A DNA stretch of 64,000 nt from Cytophagales bacterium CG12_big_fil_rev_8_21_14_0_65_40_12 (GCA_002786855.1 PCUU01000065.1:62001-126000), one strand, 5' to 3'. Numbered from the stretch's first letter, positions 1 through 10,342 are shown. The notes: generated by a model from the sequence alone, not told the origin. Numbers and translations are program-made.

Positions 1-28
1 TTATCTTTCCTCTTAAAAAGTGTATCAG

Positions 29-36
29 TAGCTTTA
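29..36 (+). promoter_or_regulatory. possible -7 promoter element before dgt
   Basis: TAGCTTTA is one base off the Bacteroidota -7 consensus TAnnTTTG and ends five bases before the dgt start codon. No clear -33 TTG could be placed because the window begins here. Weak call. Confidence 0.25.
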
Positions 37-41
37 CGGCA

Positions 42-1361
42 ATGAAATGGCTACAAATTCTATCTCTTGATTCTAAAGAAATTAATGATAATCAGACCAG
101 AACAGTCTTCGATCGGGATTTTGATCGCATTATCTTTTCTCATCCCTTTAGAAAATTGCAAGACAAAACTCAGGTACATCCTTTGCCAGAGCAGGACTTT
201 GTACACACGCGATTAACTCATAGCCTAGAGGTTTCCAGCGTTGGCCGATCGCTAGGACGTTTAGTTGGAGCACAGCTTTGTGAAAAATACGAGTACTTAA
301 ATACAACGGTCTCCTCACATGATTTTGGAGCAATTGTCGCTGCGGCCTCATTAGCCCACGATATCGGCAACCCTCCATTCGGGCATTCTGGTGAATCATC
401 CATTTCTGATTACTTCATTAATAAGGAGGAATCGTGCAAGCCTTTCTTCAATAACAATGAGTGGGCTGACCTTATAAATTTTGAGGGAAATGCTCAAGGT
501 TTTAGATTGCTCAACAAAACTGGTTACCAAGGACTGAGATTAAGTGCTGCGACACTTGCCACTTTCACAAAATACCCTAGACCTTCATTGGTCGAAAGTC
601 AAGATAAGAAAAGACGAAGCCAGAAGAAGTTTGGGTTTTTCGAGCCAGAACGCATCACCTTTAGAAATATGGCCACCGAACTAGGTCTGGTCGAAGTGGG
701 TCCAGATCAATGGTGCAGACATCCTTTAGCTTTTTTGGTTGAAGCAGCTGATGACATTTGTTACCATATAATTGATCTCGAAGACGGGTGCAATTTGGGC
801 TTAGTCTCTTACGACCAAACCGTTTTACTTTTAGCTAATATTATAGGAGATAGATTTCAGCCTGAAAAACTGAATGCAATACCTAGCATTAAAGAAAGAA
901 TTGGTGTCTTAAGGGCGCTCGCCATTAATCAACTTATAGAAGAATGTGTTGCGCTATTTATGCAGAAAGAAGAAGAAATTCTTCGCGGTGAATTCGATCA
1001 ATCATTAGCTGATGAAATTCCTTCTAAAGAGGCGATGTCCAAAATAATAGACGTCTCAATTACCAAAATCTATAGAAGCAGAAATGTTCTTGAAACCGAA
1101 TCAGCAGGTTATAAGGTACTCAATGGTTTGCTCGAAATATTTGTGCCTGCTACTCTCGCAAGTCACGACAAAAAAATGTCCAAGAAAGACCAGACCTATT
1201 TTAGGCTGCTTCCTGATGAAACTCAATTAGAAATTAAGGAGGCCGCCACTCCCTATTTAGCCATTAGAGCAATGCTAGACTATGTGGCTGGAATGACCGA
1301 TTCCAATGCTCTTAACCTTTACCGAATCATCATGGGAATTTCGCTTCCGGGTAGAAGGTAA
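42..1361 (+). CDS. dgt: dGTP triphosphohydrolase (dGTPase, HD superfamily)
   Basis: Predicted to hydrolyse dGTP (possibly other dNTPs) to the nucleoside and tripolyphosphate, so it acts on the cytoplasmic dNTP pool. The 439-residue protein has the HD-domain metal ligands: His60 in TRLTHSLEV, the His106-Asp107 pair in AHDIGNPPFGHSGE, and a later Asp in EAADDICYHIIDLEDG. The N-terminus with FRKLQDKTQV is typical of Dgt. Length fits the E. coli-type dGTPase rather than the short YfbR type. ATG start six bases after a possible -7 element. It stands alone: the next gene has its own promoter-like element. Substrate preference among dNTPs cannot be read from sequence. Confidence 0.93.
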   Translation: MKWLQILSLDSKEINDNQTRTVFDRDFDRIIFSHPFRKLQDKTQVHPLPEQDFVHTRLTHSLEVSSVGRSLGRLVGAQLCEKYEYLNTTVSSHDFGAIVAAASLAHDIGNPPFGHSGESSISDYFINKEESCKPFFNNNEWADLINFEGNAQGFRLLNKTGYQGLRLSAATLATFTKYPRPSLVESQDKKRRSQKKFGFFEPERITFRNMATELGLVEVGPDQWCRHPLAFLVEAADDICYHIIDLEDGCNLGLVSYDQTVLLLANIIGDRFQPEKLNAIPSIKERIGVLRALAINQLIEECVALFMQKEEEILRGEFDQSLADEIPSKEAMSKIIDVSITKIYRSRNVLETESAGYKVLNGLLEIFVPATLASHDKKMSKKDQTYFRLLPDETQLEIKEAATPYLAIRAMLDYVAGMTDSNALNLYRIIMGISLPGRR

Positions 1362-1421
1362 GTGAGCTGAACTGTTCTTTATAAAATGCTGTTTTTCACG
1401 ACTGTAAGAAAGGATTTCTAT

Positions 1422-1429
1422 TACCTTTG
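1422..1429 (+). promoter_or_regulatory. -7 promoter element TAnnTTTG before the RND exporter
   Basis: TACCTTTG matches the Bacteroidota -7 consensus exactly. Its final TTG is the upstream in-frame TTG that would otherwise be taken as the start codon of the exporter. Transcription would begin about 6-8 bases later, which makes ATG 1445 the better start with a very short leader. Confidence 0.5.
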
Positions 1430-1444
1430 TTGTCTTTGAAAAAA

Positions 1445-3886
1445 ATGTGGTCTAAAATCCCCCATATCGTACTAAAATACAGGTTCGGCCTGATGCTTTT
1501 CCTGCTCATCTTCACGGTGTTCATGGGCTTCATGGCGCGTAATGTAAAAATGGCCTTCAATTTCAATACGGCCGTTCCAGAAACAGATGAAAATTATAAG
1601 TACTTCCAAAATTTCAAAAAGAACTTTGGGGAAGACGGAAACATACTCGTTTTAGGCGTTCGAGACAGCAGTTTATATGAAGTAGAAAACTTCAATAGAT
1701 ACATTGCTCTTAATAAGGAATTGCAAAATGTCGAAGGTATCACCAATGTGATCTCGTTGGCCACACTTCAAAGTATAGTCAAAGACACGGTCAACCAGAG
1801 TTTTGGACTCCAACCACTTATTACCAAAAACCCAAGCAACCAAGTCGAATTAGATTCCTTAATGGCTGCTGCGCTGAACTTAAAATTCTACAGCGGGCAA
1901 ATCATGAATGTAGAAAATGGGGCTACATTGATTTTGATCACCATGGACAGGGAAGTTTTGAATTCAAAGCTTAGAAACGATGTTGTAGGTGACATTCAAA
2001 AAATAGGAAGTTCCTTTTCTTCAGACACAGGAATTCAGCTGCATTATTCAGGCATGCCTTTCGTAAGGACGGTAATGCAGGAAATGACATCAAAAGAACT
2101 CAAGCTATTTATTGTGCTGTCTATTGCCATTACCGCACTTATCCTCTTTCTCTTTTTCAGATCATGGACAGCAGTAGTATTCCCGTTGATCGTTATCGGA
2201 GTAGTTGTGACTTGGGTATTGGGCACATTAGGCATTTTAGGTTACGATATCAATGTATTAACAGGACTTATTCCCTCCATTATTATAGTAATAGGTATAC
2301 CCAATTCTATCTACCTATTAAATAAGTATCATCAAGAATTTGCCAAGCATGGCAATAAAATGCGTGCGCTTAGCTTAATGATCAGAAAAATTGGTCTGGT
2401 AACCTTTATCACCAACTTCACTACAGCAATTGGTTTTTTAGTGCTCGTCACTACGAATATCAAATTACTTACAGAGTTTGGATTAGTAGCTGGTATCAAC
2501 ATTCTGGCCACCTATGTGGTAAGCATGGTGTTAATTCCGGGTATTTTTTCATATCTGCCAGCGCCAAAACCTGCACAGCTAAAGCACCTAGAATTTAAAT
2601 TCTTAGGCCGCTTTTTAACGCTTCTAGATTTACTTGTGCACAGACATCGTTATCGCGTGTTCATTGTTACCACAGTAGTGCTTGCCGTTTCGATATTCGG
2701 AATCACTAAGCTCTATTCGGTAGCTTACATGGTGGACGACATTCCAGAAGAGTCGCGACTAAAACAAGACCTTTATTTCTTCGAAGAAAGCTTTAGTGGT
2801 GTACTTCCCTTAGAGATCATTATCGATTTTGGTAAACCTCGATCTTCTCTCAATGCTAGGAATTTACGTAAAGTAGAAAGACTCGAAGAAGGTTTAGACT
2901 CTATTGATTTTGTTTCGCAACCCGTTTCAATTGTAAGTTTTGCTAAAGCGGTGCGTCAAGCCTATTATAATGGCGACTCAAAACGATACAGTCTACCTAG
3001 CCCAAGTGATAGAAATGCGATTCTTAGCTACTTAAGTAATCAAAATGATAATAAAACCTTCCTCAATAGTTTTGTAGACACCACTGGCCAAGTGCTCCGT
3101 GTTTCTCTCAAGACTTGGGATCTTGGTTCTGTCAAAATGGATTCATTAATCACCAATGTTATCGAACCTAGAATTGATGAGGTTTTCGGTGATGACACTG
3201 AGATTCAAACCAGTGTTACCGGTTCAACACTGCTGTTTGTGAAAGGCAATAAATTCCTGATTAAAAACTTAAGGATGTCTTTGCTGTTGGCCTTTGCCAT
3301 TATTGCCATTATCATGGCCATTTTATTCGCGAATTTTAGAATGATCATCATCTCAATGGTGCCTAACTTCATACCACTGATTCTCACAGCAGGTATAATG
3401 GGTTATTTTGGCATACCACTGAAACCAAGTACGGCTTTGATCTTTAGTATTGCCTTCGGTATCTCAGTTGATGATTCTATTCACTTCTTAGCTAAATACA
3501 GACAAGAACTTTTTGCAAATAAGTTCTTCGTTCCAATTGCCATAAGTAAAAGTATCAAGGAAACTGGAGCAAGTATGCTTTATACCTCGATTGTCCTTTT
3601 CTTCGGATTTGTCATTTTTGTGTTTTCCGATTTTGGGGGAACAGTAGCACTAGGTTTATTGACTTCGCTCACACTCTTATTTGCCATGGTGACGAACCTT
3701 ACAGTCTTGCCAGCATTGCTGATGGTATTTGATAGTGGAAAACGAAACAAAAACCGACATCCTCTGATTGAACACTATGAATTTTATATCGAAGATGAAG
3801 ACGAAGAAATTGATACTCAGAATCTGCTAATTAAAAACAATGATCCATTTGTTGGGTCGACAGACAAAAATAATATTGATTCCTAA
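1445..3886 (+). CDS. RND superfamily (MMPL-type) exporter, inner membrane
   Basis: Predicted proton-driven exporter of hydrophobic or lipid-like substrates in the inner membrane. It has the twofold RND layout: one N-terminal helix, a soluble loop of about 190 residues, five to six helices, then a repeat of the same unit. The second half carries the GISVDDSIHFLAKYR stretch typical of the predicted-exporter (COG1033) group. It is 813 residues from ATG 1445, or 819 from the TTG at 1427, which I reject because it lies inside the -7 promoter element. There is no membrane-fusion or outer-membrane partner nearby, so it is unlikely to be a tripartite HAE pump. The acidic C-terminal tail (EDEDEEIDTQ) is unusual. 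Substrate unknown. Confidence 0.85.
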   Translation: MWSKIPHIVLKYRFGLMLFLLIFTVFMGFMARNVKMAFNFNTAVPETDENYKYFQNFKKNFGEDGNILVLGVRDSSLYEVENFNRYIALNKELQNVEGITNVISLATLQSIVKDTVNQSFGLQPLITKNPSNQVELDSLMAAALNLKFYSGQIMNVENGATLILITMDREVLNSKLRNDVVGDIQKIGSSFSSDTGIQLHYSGMPFVRTVMQEMTSKELKLFIVLSIAITALILFLFFRSWTAVVFPLIVIGVVVTWVLGTLGILGYDINVLTGLIPSIIIVIGIPNSIYLLNKYHQEFAKHGNKMRALSLMIRKIGLVTFITNFTTAIGFLVLVTTNIKLLTEFGLVAGINILATYVVSMVLIPGIFSYLPAPKPAQLKHLEFKFLGRFLTLLDLLVHRHRYRVFIVTTVVLAVSIFGITKLYSVAYMVDDIPEESRLKQDLYFFEESFSGVLPLEIIIDFGKPRSSLNARNLRKVERLEEGLDSIDFVSQPVSIVSFAKAVRQAYYNGDSKRYSLPSPSDRNAILSYLSNQNDNKTFLNSFVDTTGQVLRVSLKTWDLGSVKMDSLITNVIEPRIDEVFGDDTEIQTSVTGSTLLFVKGNKFLIKNLRMSLLLAFAIIAIIMAILFANFRMIIISMVPNFIPLILTAGIMGYFGIPLKPSTALIFSIAFGISVDDSIHFLAKYRQELFANKFFVPIAISKSIKETGASMLYTSIVLFFGFVIFVFSDFGGTVALGLLTSLTLLFAMVTNLTVLPALLMVFDSGKRNKNRHPLIEHYEFYIEDEDEEIDTQNLLIKNNDPFVGSTDKNNIDS

Positions 3887-3913
3887 AGGCCATTTCAGGC
3901 CATTCCCATAAAC

Positions 3914-3919
3914 AAGGAG
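3914..3919 (+). promoter_or_regulatory. ribosome binding site deciding the GTG start of ileS
   Basis: AAGGAG lies five bases before GTG 3925. Strong Shine-Dalgarno sequences are scarce in this window, so it supports the GTG start over later ATG codons. Confidence 0.5.
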
Positions 3920-3924
3920 TAAAA

Positions 3925-6900
3925 GTGAAAAAGTACAACGAATATAAGAATCCGAATTATGCTGAAATAGGGGAGCAAATGCTCGATTTCTGGAAGAAGA
4001 ACAGCATATTCGAAAAATCAGTAGACACTAGAGAAGGGCAACCTTCTTTTACCTTTTATGAGGGGCCGCCATCAGCCAATGGCACCCCAGGGATTCACCA
4101 TGTAATGGCGAGAACCGTAAAAGATATTTTCTGCCGTTACAAAACGCAAAAAGGCTTTCAAGTAAAAAGAAAAGGAGGCTGGGATACCCACGGACTTCCT
4201 GTCGAACTTCAGGTAGAAAAGGAATTAGGTATTACTAAAGAAGACATTGGTAAGAAAATTTCTGTAGAAGAATACAATCAAAAGTGTCGTGAGGCGGTAA
4301 TGAAATTCAAAGATCAGTGGGACGATCTTACTGAAAAAATGGGCTATTGGGTAGACTTAGAAAACCCATACATCACCTTCGAAACCAATTATATCGAAAC
4401 GCTTTGGTCGCTTTTAAAACGACTTTACGATAAAGACCTTATTTATAAAGGCTACACCATTCAGCCTTATTCACCAGCAGCAGGTACAGGTCTTAGTTCA
4501 CACGAATTGAACCAACCAGGCACTTATCAAGATGTGAAAGACACGTCTATGACGGCCATGTTTAAAGTAGAAGGCACAGAAAACGACTTCTTCTTGGCCT
4601 GGACCACTACCCCTTGGACATTGCCTGCCAACAACGGTTTGGCCGTTGGCGCTGGTATTGAATACGTAAAGGTGAAAACCTTCAATCAATACACTTTTGA
4701 GCCAATCAATGTGATTTTGGCAAAAGACAGGCTGGCTTCATTCTTCAGCGATAAGGCAAAAGAAATTAAGCTGGAAGATTACAAGCCCAATGATAAGCTG
4801 ATTCCTTTTGAGGTAGTTGAAAGCTTCAAAGGACGCGATCTAGCGGGTAAGAGCTACGAGCAATTGATGCCATACATTCCTCTAGAAAAACCAGCTTTTA
4901 CGGTGGTTATCGGTGATTTTGTGACTACGGAAGATGGTACGGGTATCGTTCATATTTCGAAAACCTTTGGCGCAGACGATTACCGTGTTTCGGTGATGAA
5001 TAACATGCCAGGTGTATTTGTGAAAGACGAAGAAGGTAAGGATGTTCCGATCGTGAACAAGCAAGGAAAGTACGTGGCTGAGATCACTGACTTTGCTGGC
5101 ATGTATGTAAAGAACGAATATTATTCTGATGAAGAACGTCCTGAAAAATCGCTCGATGTTTTAATTTCCATCAAACTGAAAGAAGAAAATAGGGCTTTCA
5201 AAGTAGAAAAATACGAGCACTCATACCCGCATTGCTGGAGGACAGATAAGCCAATTTTATACTATCCACTAGATTCGTGGTTCATTAAAACCACAGCGTT
5301 CAAAGATCAAATGGTGGCTTTGAACAAAACGATTAACTGGAAACCCGCCTCAACAGGCGAAGGCCGTTTTGGTAACTGGCTGGAAAACCTCGTGGATTGG
5401 AACCTAAGCCGTTCTCGCTATTGGGGAACTCCATTGCCAATTTGGGTTTCGGAAGATATGAAAGAGCAGAAATGCATTGGTTCATTGGCAGAATTGAAAG
5501 CCGAAGTTGAGAAATCAATTGCGGCTGGTTTTATGACTGAGAGCATTGGCGAAGACTTCGATTTACATAGACCATACGTGGACGATGTGTATTTAGTGAG
5601 TGATTCTGGTCAGAAAATGACTAGAGAAGCTGACCTTATTGATGTTTGGTTCGATTCAGGCGCCATGCCTTATGCGCAATGGCATTATCCTTTCGAGAAC
5701 AAAGAAATTTTCGAATCGAATTTTCCAGCTGATTTTATAGCTGAAGGAGTTGATCAAACCCGTGGTTGGTTCTTTACACTTCACGCCTTAGCGGTAATGC
5801 TTGAGGGCAAAGTGGCGTTTAAGAATGTAATCGCCAATGGTTTGGTGCTCGATAAAAACGGCAACAAAATGTCGAAGCGATTGGGCAATGCCATCAACCC
5901 GTTCGAAACCATCAGCAATTTTGGCCCAGATGCCACACGTTGGTACATGATCTCCAACGCAAACCCTTGGGACAACCTCAAATTCAACATTGAAGGCGTA
6001 GGCGAAGTACAGAGAAGGTTCTTCGGAACGCTTCAAAACACCTATGCCTTCTTTGCATTGTATGCCAATTTAGATGGTTTCACTTTCGAGGATGCTGAAA
6101 TTCCTTTGAACGAAAGACCAGAAAGTGACCGTTGGATCTTGTCTCGATTGAATAGTTTGATCAAGGATGTAGACCAAGCCTACAACGATTACGAACCTAC
6201 CAAGGCTTCACGAATGATCATGGATTTTGTGACCGATGAAGTCAGTAACTGGTATGTGCGTTTGAACAGAAAACGTTTCTGGAAAGGCGATTACGACCAA
6301 GGCAAAAAAGCGGCTTACCAAACACTTTATACTTGCTTGGTAACCGTGGCTAAATTGGCCGCACCGATTGCACCATTCTACATGGATCGTTTGTACAAAG
6401 ACTTAAATGCAGTGTCTGGTAAAGAAGGCTTCGAATCGGTTCATCTTTCTGATTTTCCTGTGGCAGATGAAGCTTGCATTAATGCAGATTTAGAAGCACA
6501 AATGATTTTGGCACAAACCATTTCTTCATTAACACACTCTATTCGTAAGAAGGAAAAAATCAAAGTACGTCAGCCATTAACTAAAGTGATGGTGCCTGTT
6601 TTAGATGAAAAAACCAAGCAGTACATAGAGGCCGTTCAGGATTTGATCATGACGGAAGTCAATGTTAAATCTGTCGAATTCATTGATGACGCTTCGGGCA
6701 TTTTGGTGAAAAAGGTGAAGCCTAACTTCCGCAGTTTAGGTCAAAAATTTGGCCCTAAAATGAAGTTAGTTTCAGCCGCCATTGGCCAATGGACTAAAAC
6801 GGAAATTGCTGCCATCGAAAAGAACGGAAGCCTAGATATTAATTTAGAAGGAGAGGTGGCGACACTTTCTTTAGAGGATGTTGAAATCTCTAGCGAAGAC

Positions 6901-7230
6901 ATTCCGGGCTGGTCGGTAGCGAGCGAAGGCAAAGTAACGGTAGCACTCGATATCTCAATTACTGAAGCGCTTCGTGCCGAAGGTATAGCCCGTGATTTTG
7001 TGAACAGGATACAAAACCTAAGGAAGGATTCGGGCATGGATGTTCAAGACAAGATCAACATCGTGGTCGCCAAAAACGAAGACCTGATCAATTCGGCCCT
7101 GACTACTAATAAGGATTATATCTGTGAAGAAACTCAGGCGGTGAGTTTAGAAATTGTTGAAATGCTCTCTGGTGCAGAAAGTATTGAGATTGACGATTGG
7201 AATATTGATTTGACGATCACGGTTAACTAA
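3925..7230 (+). CDS. ileS: isoleucyl-tRNA synthetase
   Basis: Charges tRNA-Ile with isoleucine in the cytoplasm (class Ia synthetase). The HIGH-like signature is the variant PPSANGTPGIHH (about residues 48-59) and the KMSKR loop is at residues 648-652. The large CP1 editing domain sits between them (for example AWTTTPWTLPANN). The C-terminal anticodon-binding part includes VSNWYVRLNRKRFW. At 1101 residues it is the long form; the short bacterial type is about 930. The long form resembles the eukaryote-like IleS2 group, members of which can be mupirocin tolerant (family knowledge, not shown here). GTG start. lspA follows after five bases, so the two are probably co-transcribed. Confidence 0.97.
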   Translation: MKKYNEYKNPNYAEIGEQMLDFWKKNSIFEKSVDTREGQPSFTFYEGPPSANGTPGIHHVMARTVKDIFCRYKTQKGFQVKRKGGWDTHGLPVELQVEKELGITKEDIGKKISVEEYNQKCREAVMKFKDQWDDLTEKMGYWVDLENPYITFETNYIETLWSLLKRLYDKDLIYKGYTIQPYSPAAGTGLSSHELNQPGTYQDVKDTSMTAMFKVEGTENDFFLAWTTTPWTLPANNGLAVGAGIEYVKVKTFNQYTFEPINVILAKDRLASFFSDKAKEIKLEDYKPNDKLIPFEVVESFKGRDLAGKSYEQLMPYIPLEKPAFTVVIGDFVTTEDGTGIVHISKTFGADDYRVSVMNNMPGVFVKDEEGKDVPIVNKQGKYVAEITDFAGMYVKNEYYSDEERPEKSLDVLISIKLKEENRAFKVEKYEHSYPHCWRTDKPILYYPLDSWFIKTTAFKDQMVALNKTINWKPASTGEGRFGNWLENLVDWNLSRSRYWGTPLPIWVSEDMKEQKCIGSLAELKAEVEKSIAAGFMTESIGEDFDLHRPYVDDVYLVSDSGQKMTREADLIDVWFDSGAMPYAQWHYPFENKEIFESNFPADFIAEGVDQTRGWFFTLHALAVMLEGKVAFKNVIANGLVLDKNGNKMSKRLGNAINPFETISNFGPDATRWYMISNANPWDNLKFNIEGVGEVQRRFFGTLQNTYAFFALYANLDGFTFEDAEIPLNERPESDRWILSRLNSLIKDVDQAYNDYEPTKASRMIMDFVTDEVSNWYVRLNRKRFWKGDYDQGKKAAYQTLYTCLVTVAKLAAPIAPFYMDRLYKDLNAVSGKEGFESVHLSDFPVADEACINADLEAQMILAQTISSLTHSIRKKEKIKVRQPLTKVMVPVLDEKTKQYIEAVQDLIMTEVNVKSVEFIDDASGILVKKVKPNFRSLGQKFGPKMKLVSAAIGQWTKTEIAAIEKNGSLDINLEGEVATLSLEDVEISSEDIPGWSVASEGKVTVALDISITEALRAEGIARDFVNRIQNLRKDSGMDVQDKINIVVAKNEDLINSALTTNKDYICEETQAVSLEIVEMLSGAESIEIDDWNIDLTITVN

Positions 7231-7235
7231 ACCAC

Positions 7236-7841
7236 TTGAATTTCAAGTACTCAAAATACTTCCTCCTCACATTGGCCGCCATCCTGATTGATCAAGCGGT
7301 CAAGCTTTATGTGCACTTTAATATGGTACTGGGCCAAAGTGGGGAGGTCAAAGTTTTTGGCGATTGGTTTAAGCTCCATTACATATTGAATGAGGGAATG
7401 GCCTTTGGACTTCGCTTCGGGTCAGAATGGGGTAAACTGGGGCTTACGGCCTTCAGAATGACCGCCATGGTTTTTATCTCAGTATATCTCTTTAAGCTGG
7501 CCAAAAAAGGCATGAATGCGGGACTATTATGGAGCATCGCCTTAATTCTTGGTGGCGCTATAGGCAACGTAATCGACAGTATTTTTTACGGTGTCTTTCT
7601 GAACAATGCTCCTTATGATGCAATAACGCCATGGTTTCATGGCAAAGTAATCGACATGTTCTATCTAGATCTTTGGGAGGGCTATGTAGCAGACTGGGTA
7701 CCTCTTTGGGGCGGAAAGCAAATTGCACTTTGGCCGATTTTCAATGTAGCAGACATGTGCATTTTCGCGGGTGTGGCCTTGATCCTAGTTTTTCAAAAGC
7801 GATTTTTCTCGCATCGCCCGAATCACTCAACAACAGCATAA
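7236..7841 (+). CDS. lspA: lipoprotein signal peptidase (signal peptidase II)
   Basis: Inner-membrane aspartyl protease that removes signal peptides from diacylglyceryl-modified prolipoproteins; several clients lie in this window (GldK, SprE, other lipoproteins). It has four predicted membrane helices. The catalytic aspartates are Asp114 in GNVIDSIFYG and Asp173 in FNVADMCIFAG, and YILNEGMAFG is the conserved Asn-containing segment. At 201 residues it is longer than the 160-170 of E. coli because of the loop between helices 3 and 4, as in other Bacteroidota. The TTG start lies five bases after ileS. In many Bacteroidota a DksA-like gene lies between ileS and lspA; it is absent here. Confidence 0.95.
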   Translation: MNFKYSKYFLLTLAAILIDQAVKLYVHFNMVLGQSGEVKVFGDWFKLHYILNEGMAFGLRFGSEWGKLGLTAFRMTAMVFISVYLFKLAKKGMNAGLLWSIALILGGAIGNVIDSIFYGVFLNNAPYDAITPWFHGKVIDMFYLDLWEGYVADWVPLWGGKQIALWPIFNVADMCIFAGVALILVFQKRFFSHRPNHSTTA

Positions 7842-7926
7842 CCTACAAAAACATAAGGCCGTTCTGTAATCAGAACAAGCGTTATTAAATATTCCACCCC
7901 TCGTAGTACATCATGCGCTTTATAAG

Positions 7927-7946
7927 AAAAGCAACCCTTTGCTTTT
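7927..7946. terminator. hairpin between convergent lspA and the 7956 lipoprotein gene
   Basis: AAAAGCA and TGCTTTT form a 7-bp stem with a six-base loop, flanked by A/T runs on both sides, so it could terminate both converging transcripts. The stem is A/T-rich and therefore weak. Confidence 0.4.
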
Positions 7947-7955
7947 AAAAATCAG

Positions 7956-8480
7956 TCACTCTTTAATCTTAGCCCTAAAAGTACCATAAGTAAATTCAAG
8001 TTTTTCTGGTGGAGTAGGACCATCTTCATCATCTCGTGATAAGTTTAAAGAAACATTAAATATGCCTTCAATGTAGTTTTTAGATGCGTTGTAATTCAAT
8101 ATTTGGATAAAGTTGTCAGTGGCTGTTGTATCCAGCTCATATATATCTCCAACAACATCTCCATCATCAATTATAGTACTATAATTTGCCGAAATTAATC
8201 CCTTTTGGTTTTGTCGATTTAGAGTAACAATCTTTTGTTTTTTGAAATTGATAACAAACTGACGAATGTCAAAAGTCTCCCTCCAGAAACCTTGCTCACT
8301 AAAAGTATCGGCCCTTAAAATATATGTTGAGTCTGTTATGCTGCTCATATAGCATTTTGCTGTCCATGTCTCTCCATTTTTTAGGGCAGTTACCTCACCC
8401 GTATAAATATCCGGTATTGCATCATCATTGCTACAGGAGAAAAATAATATTGCAGTCAAAAACAAGAAAAACGACCTCAT
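7956..8480 (-). CDS. small lipoprotein of unknown function
   Basis: The 174-residue protein starts with a lipoprotein signal (hydrophobic stretch ending LFFSCSNDD, Cys16), so it is predicted to be lipid-anchored after LspA processing. The rest reads as beta-rich and resembles Bacteroidota lipoproteins with a DUF6252-like fold; that assignment is tentative. The start lies two bases after the stop of the upstream T9SS-protease frame, so both are in one transcription unit and may be functionally linked. No catalytic motif seen. Confidence 0.7.
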   Translation of the reverse strand: MRSFFLFLTAILFFSCSNDDAIPDIYTGEVTALKNGETWTAKCYMSSITDSTYILRADTFSEQGFWRETFDIRQFVINFKKQKIVTLNRQNQKGLISANYSTIIDDGDVVGDIYELDTTATDNFIQILNYNASKNYIEGIFNVSLNLSRDDEDGPTPPEKLEFTYGTFRAKIKE

Positions 8481-8482
8481 GA

Positions 8483-10342
8483 TTAATTCTTTATAAACTT
8501 TATAGTCTTTTCGAACCCACTTAAATTACTGATTTTCAACAAGTAAATCCCTGACTTTAAATTTGAGGTGTTCAATGTTTGCTTACTATTACTAGGGTCG
8601 ATTGAAGAAAACGTGGACTCTACGATGATATTACCTTCGAAATCAACCACCCTGACCAAAGTAGCTCTTTCAGACAATGGCAGTTGATAAGACAATAAGT
8701 AAGAGGTCGGATTGGGGAAAACGATCAGTTCGTTTTCTTCAAAATTATTTTCTGTGGCCAAATCGCTTCGATTATTAAAGTCCATCAAAGTACTGTCAGG
8801 GCACACCGTGCAAGGGCCACCGTCCAAAAATGAGTTTCTTACGAAATGGTAGTCCGAGGCCGTCTGACTGCTGCCATCACTCATATTAAGCACAACTTCT
8901 AAGTCCTGATCTGTAGGCATGGTGAAACTGAGATTGGGTGCGCTTCCTACTGTGTAATAGCCCGTTCCCGTATTCACCCTCCATTGGTAGGTGTATGGAC
9001 TCTGCCCATTCGTGGTAGCAGCCGAAAAAGAGAGTCCATCGCCATTATTAGCTGTACTGGGTCCATATATTGTAACGCTAAAGTTGGGTTGTGTGAATCT
9101 GAAGTCCTCCAAAATATGCCCGTTATTATTGATGGTTTTAACGTTAAAGCTAATGCCTACAACACCAGTAGCTTTGTTCTGATGTGTGACACTAGGATTA
9201 GAAAAATGTAAAACCCTTTCTCTATTATTATCTGGTGTACCCATAATAGATCTGTATTTATCCAGAAAAGGCCATATTCCCGAATTCCAAAAATGTCCGT
9301 GCGCATCCCCAGGAGTATCATCTACAGCAAATTGATGTCTTGCGCCAAATAAATGAGCAGTTTCGTGAACCCAGGTAATATTAGAGGTTGCAGCAGCCAC
9401 TTGTACTATCCCATAAGCATCATCCTCATCAGGGCCTATTTCCGAAACAACTCCAGCAACACCAGGATAATTACCCGAAGTGAACAGTAATACAATATCA
9501 GCCTCAAAATCATCACGAAGCTGCTGCGCCTGTGTATTGTCTCTTAGGTCTTTAACATCTTGTGAAATATTATTCCCATCACTATTCTCAATAAAGCTAA
9601 AAGGCTGTACTCCCGCCAGCACAAGACTTGAAACAACTTGGCTATTGACGGAAGCCGAAACCCATTGAGCCCTTGCCGTATTTGCCAGGTCATTCATATT
9701 CAATCCCGTACCTGCCGCGGCAGGCGTGTACAAAACGAGTACCTTTATTGAGGCATTCGGGCTTGCACGGGCAAAACTTTGACTGGACATTGCTCCTTTA
9801 TATTGTTGGTTTTGATCATTTACTTTGCTCTCAGGAGTATTTTCATTGGTATCGGGAGTCGCACAACTAAGTTGGTTGAGCTTTTTCATATTGTATTCGA
9901 CCAACGCGGCATACCCATTTTCCAAATATTGAATATCATAAACCGCGCCCTTATCTCTTATCTGTCCAAAGGTTCTACCATTTTCAGAGATTAACATGAC
10001 CTGTCCCCCATTGAATGTCCCATTGTATTGAAAGTTAGATTTTGAACTGTAATCTATTCTCTGAGTTTTGGAATGAACGCGCCCCAGTCTTCCAGGCATG
10101 TCGAATTCAATTCTGTCATTCTTAACAGCTTCAGCCAAATTTGATACCTCAATTATTTTTACACTAAGATAATCATCAGATTGCTTAAGTTTTTGAATAC
10201 GTGCCTGCTCTACTGTTGATAATTTCTGCAGAATTTAGTCAGGCATGCTCTTAAGAGCTACGGGGCTTTTTAACGTTTCCTGTGCAATGGCCTTCGTTCC
10301 CACTAGCACAAATAGAGCTAAGATAAAGGTAAATTTTTTCAT
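8483..10342 (-). pseudogene. T9SS-sorted reprolysin-like zinc metalloprotease, broken by a premature stop
   Basis: The full frame begins at ATG 10342 with a signal peptide (MKKFTFILALFVLVGTKAIAQ), but codon 36 (10237-10235) is TAA. The frame then continues without shift for more than 580 codons. The only later ATG (10138) gives 551 residues without any export signal. That part has a metzincin zinc site HETAHLFGARH (full-frame residues about 326-336, the HExxHxxGxxH pattern), a PKD/Ig-like domain, and a C-terminal T9SS type A sorting domain (starts VFPNPTSY, ends KTIKFIKN). Such a substrate needs Sec export before GldKLMN-type secretion, so the gene as read is probably inactive. Alternatives are a sequencing error, a very recent nonsense mutation or stop readthrough. 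The lipoprotein gene follows two bases downstream. Confidence 0.82.

Noticed and set aside
10136-10138. ATG 10138 as the true start of the T9SS metalloprotease
   Set aside because: It gives a T9SS substrate without export signal, while an in-frame signal peptide lies upstream beyond a single stop codon.
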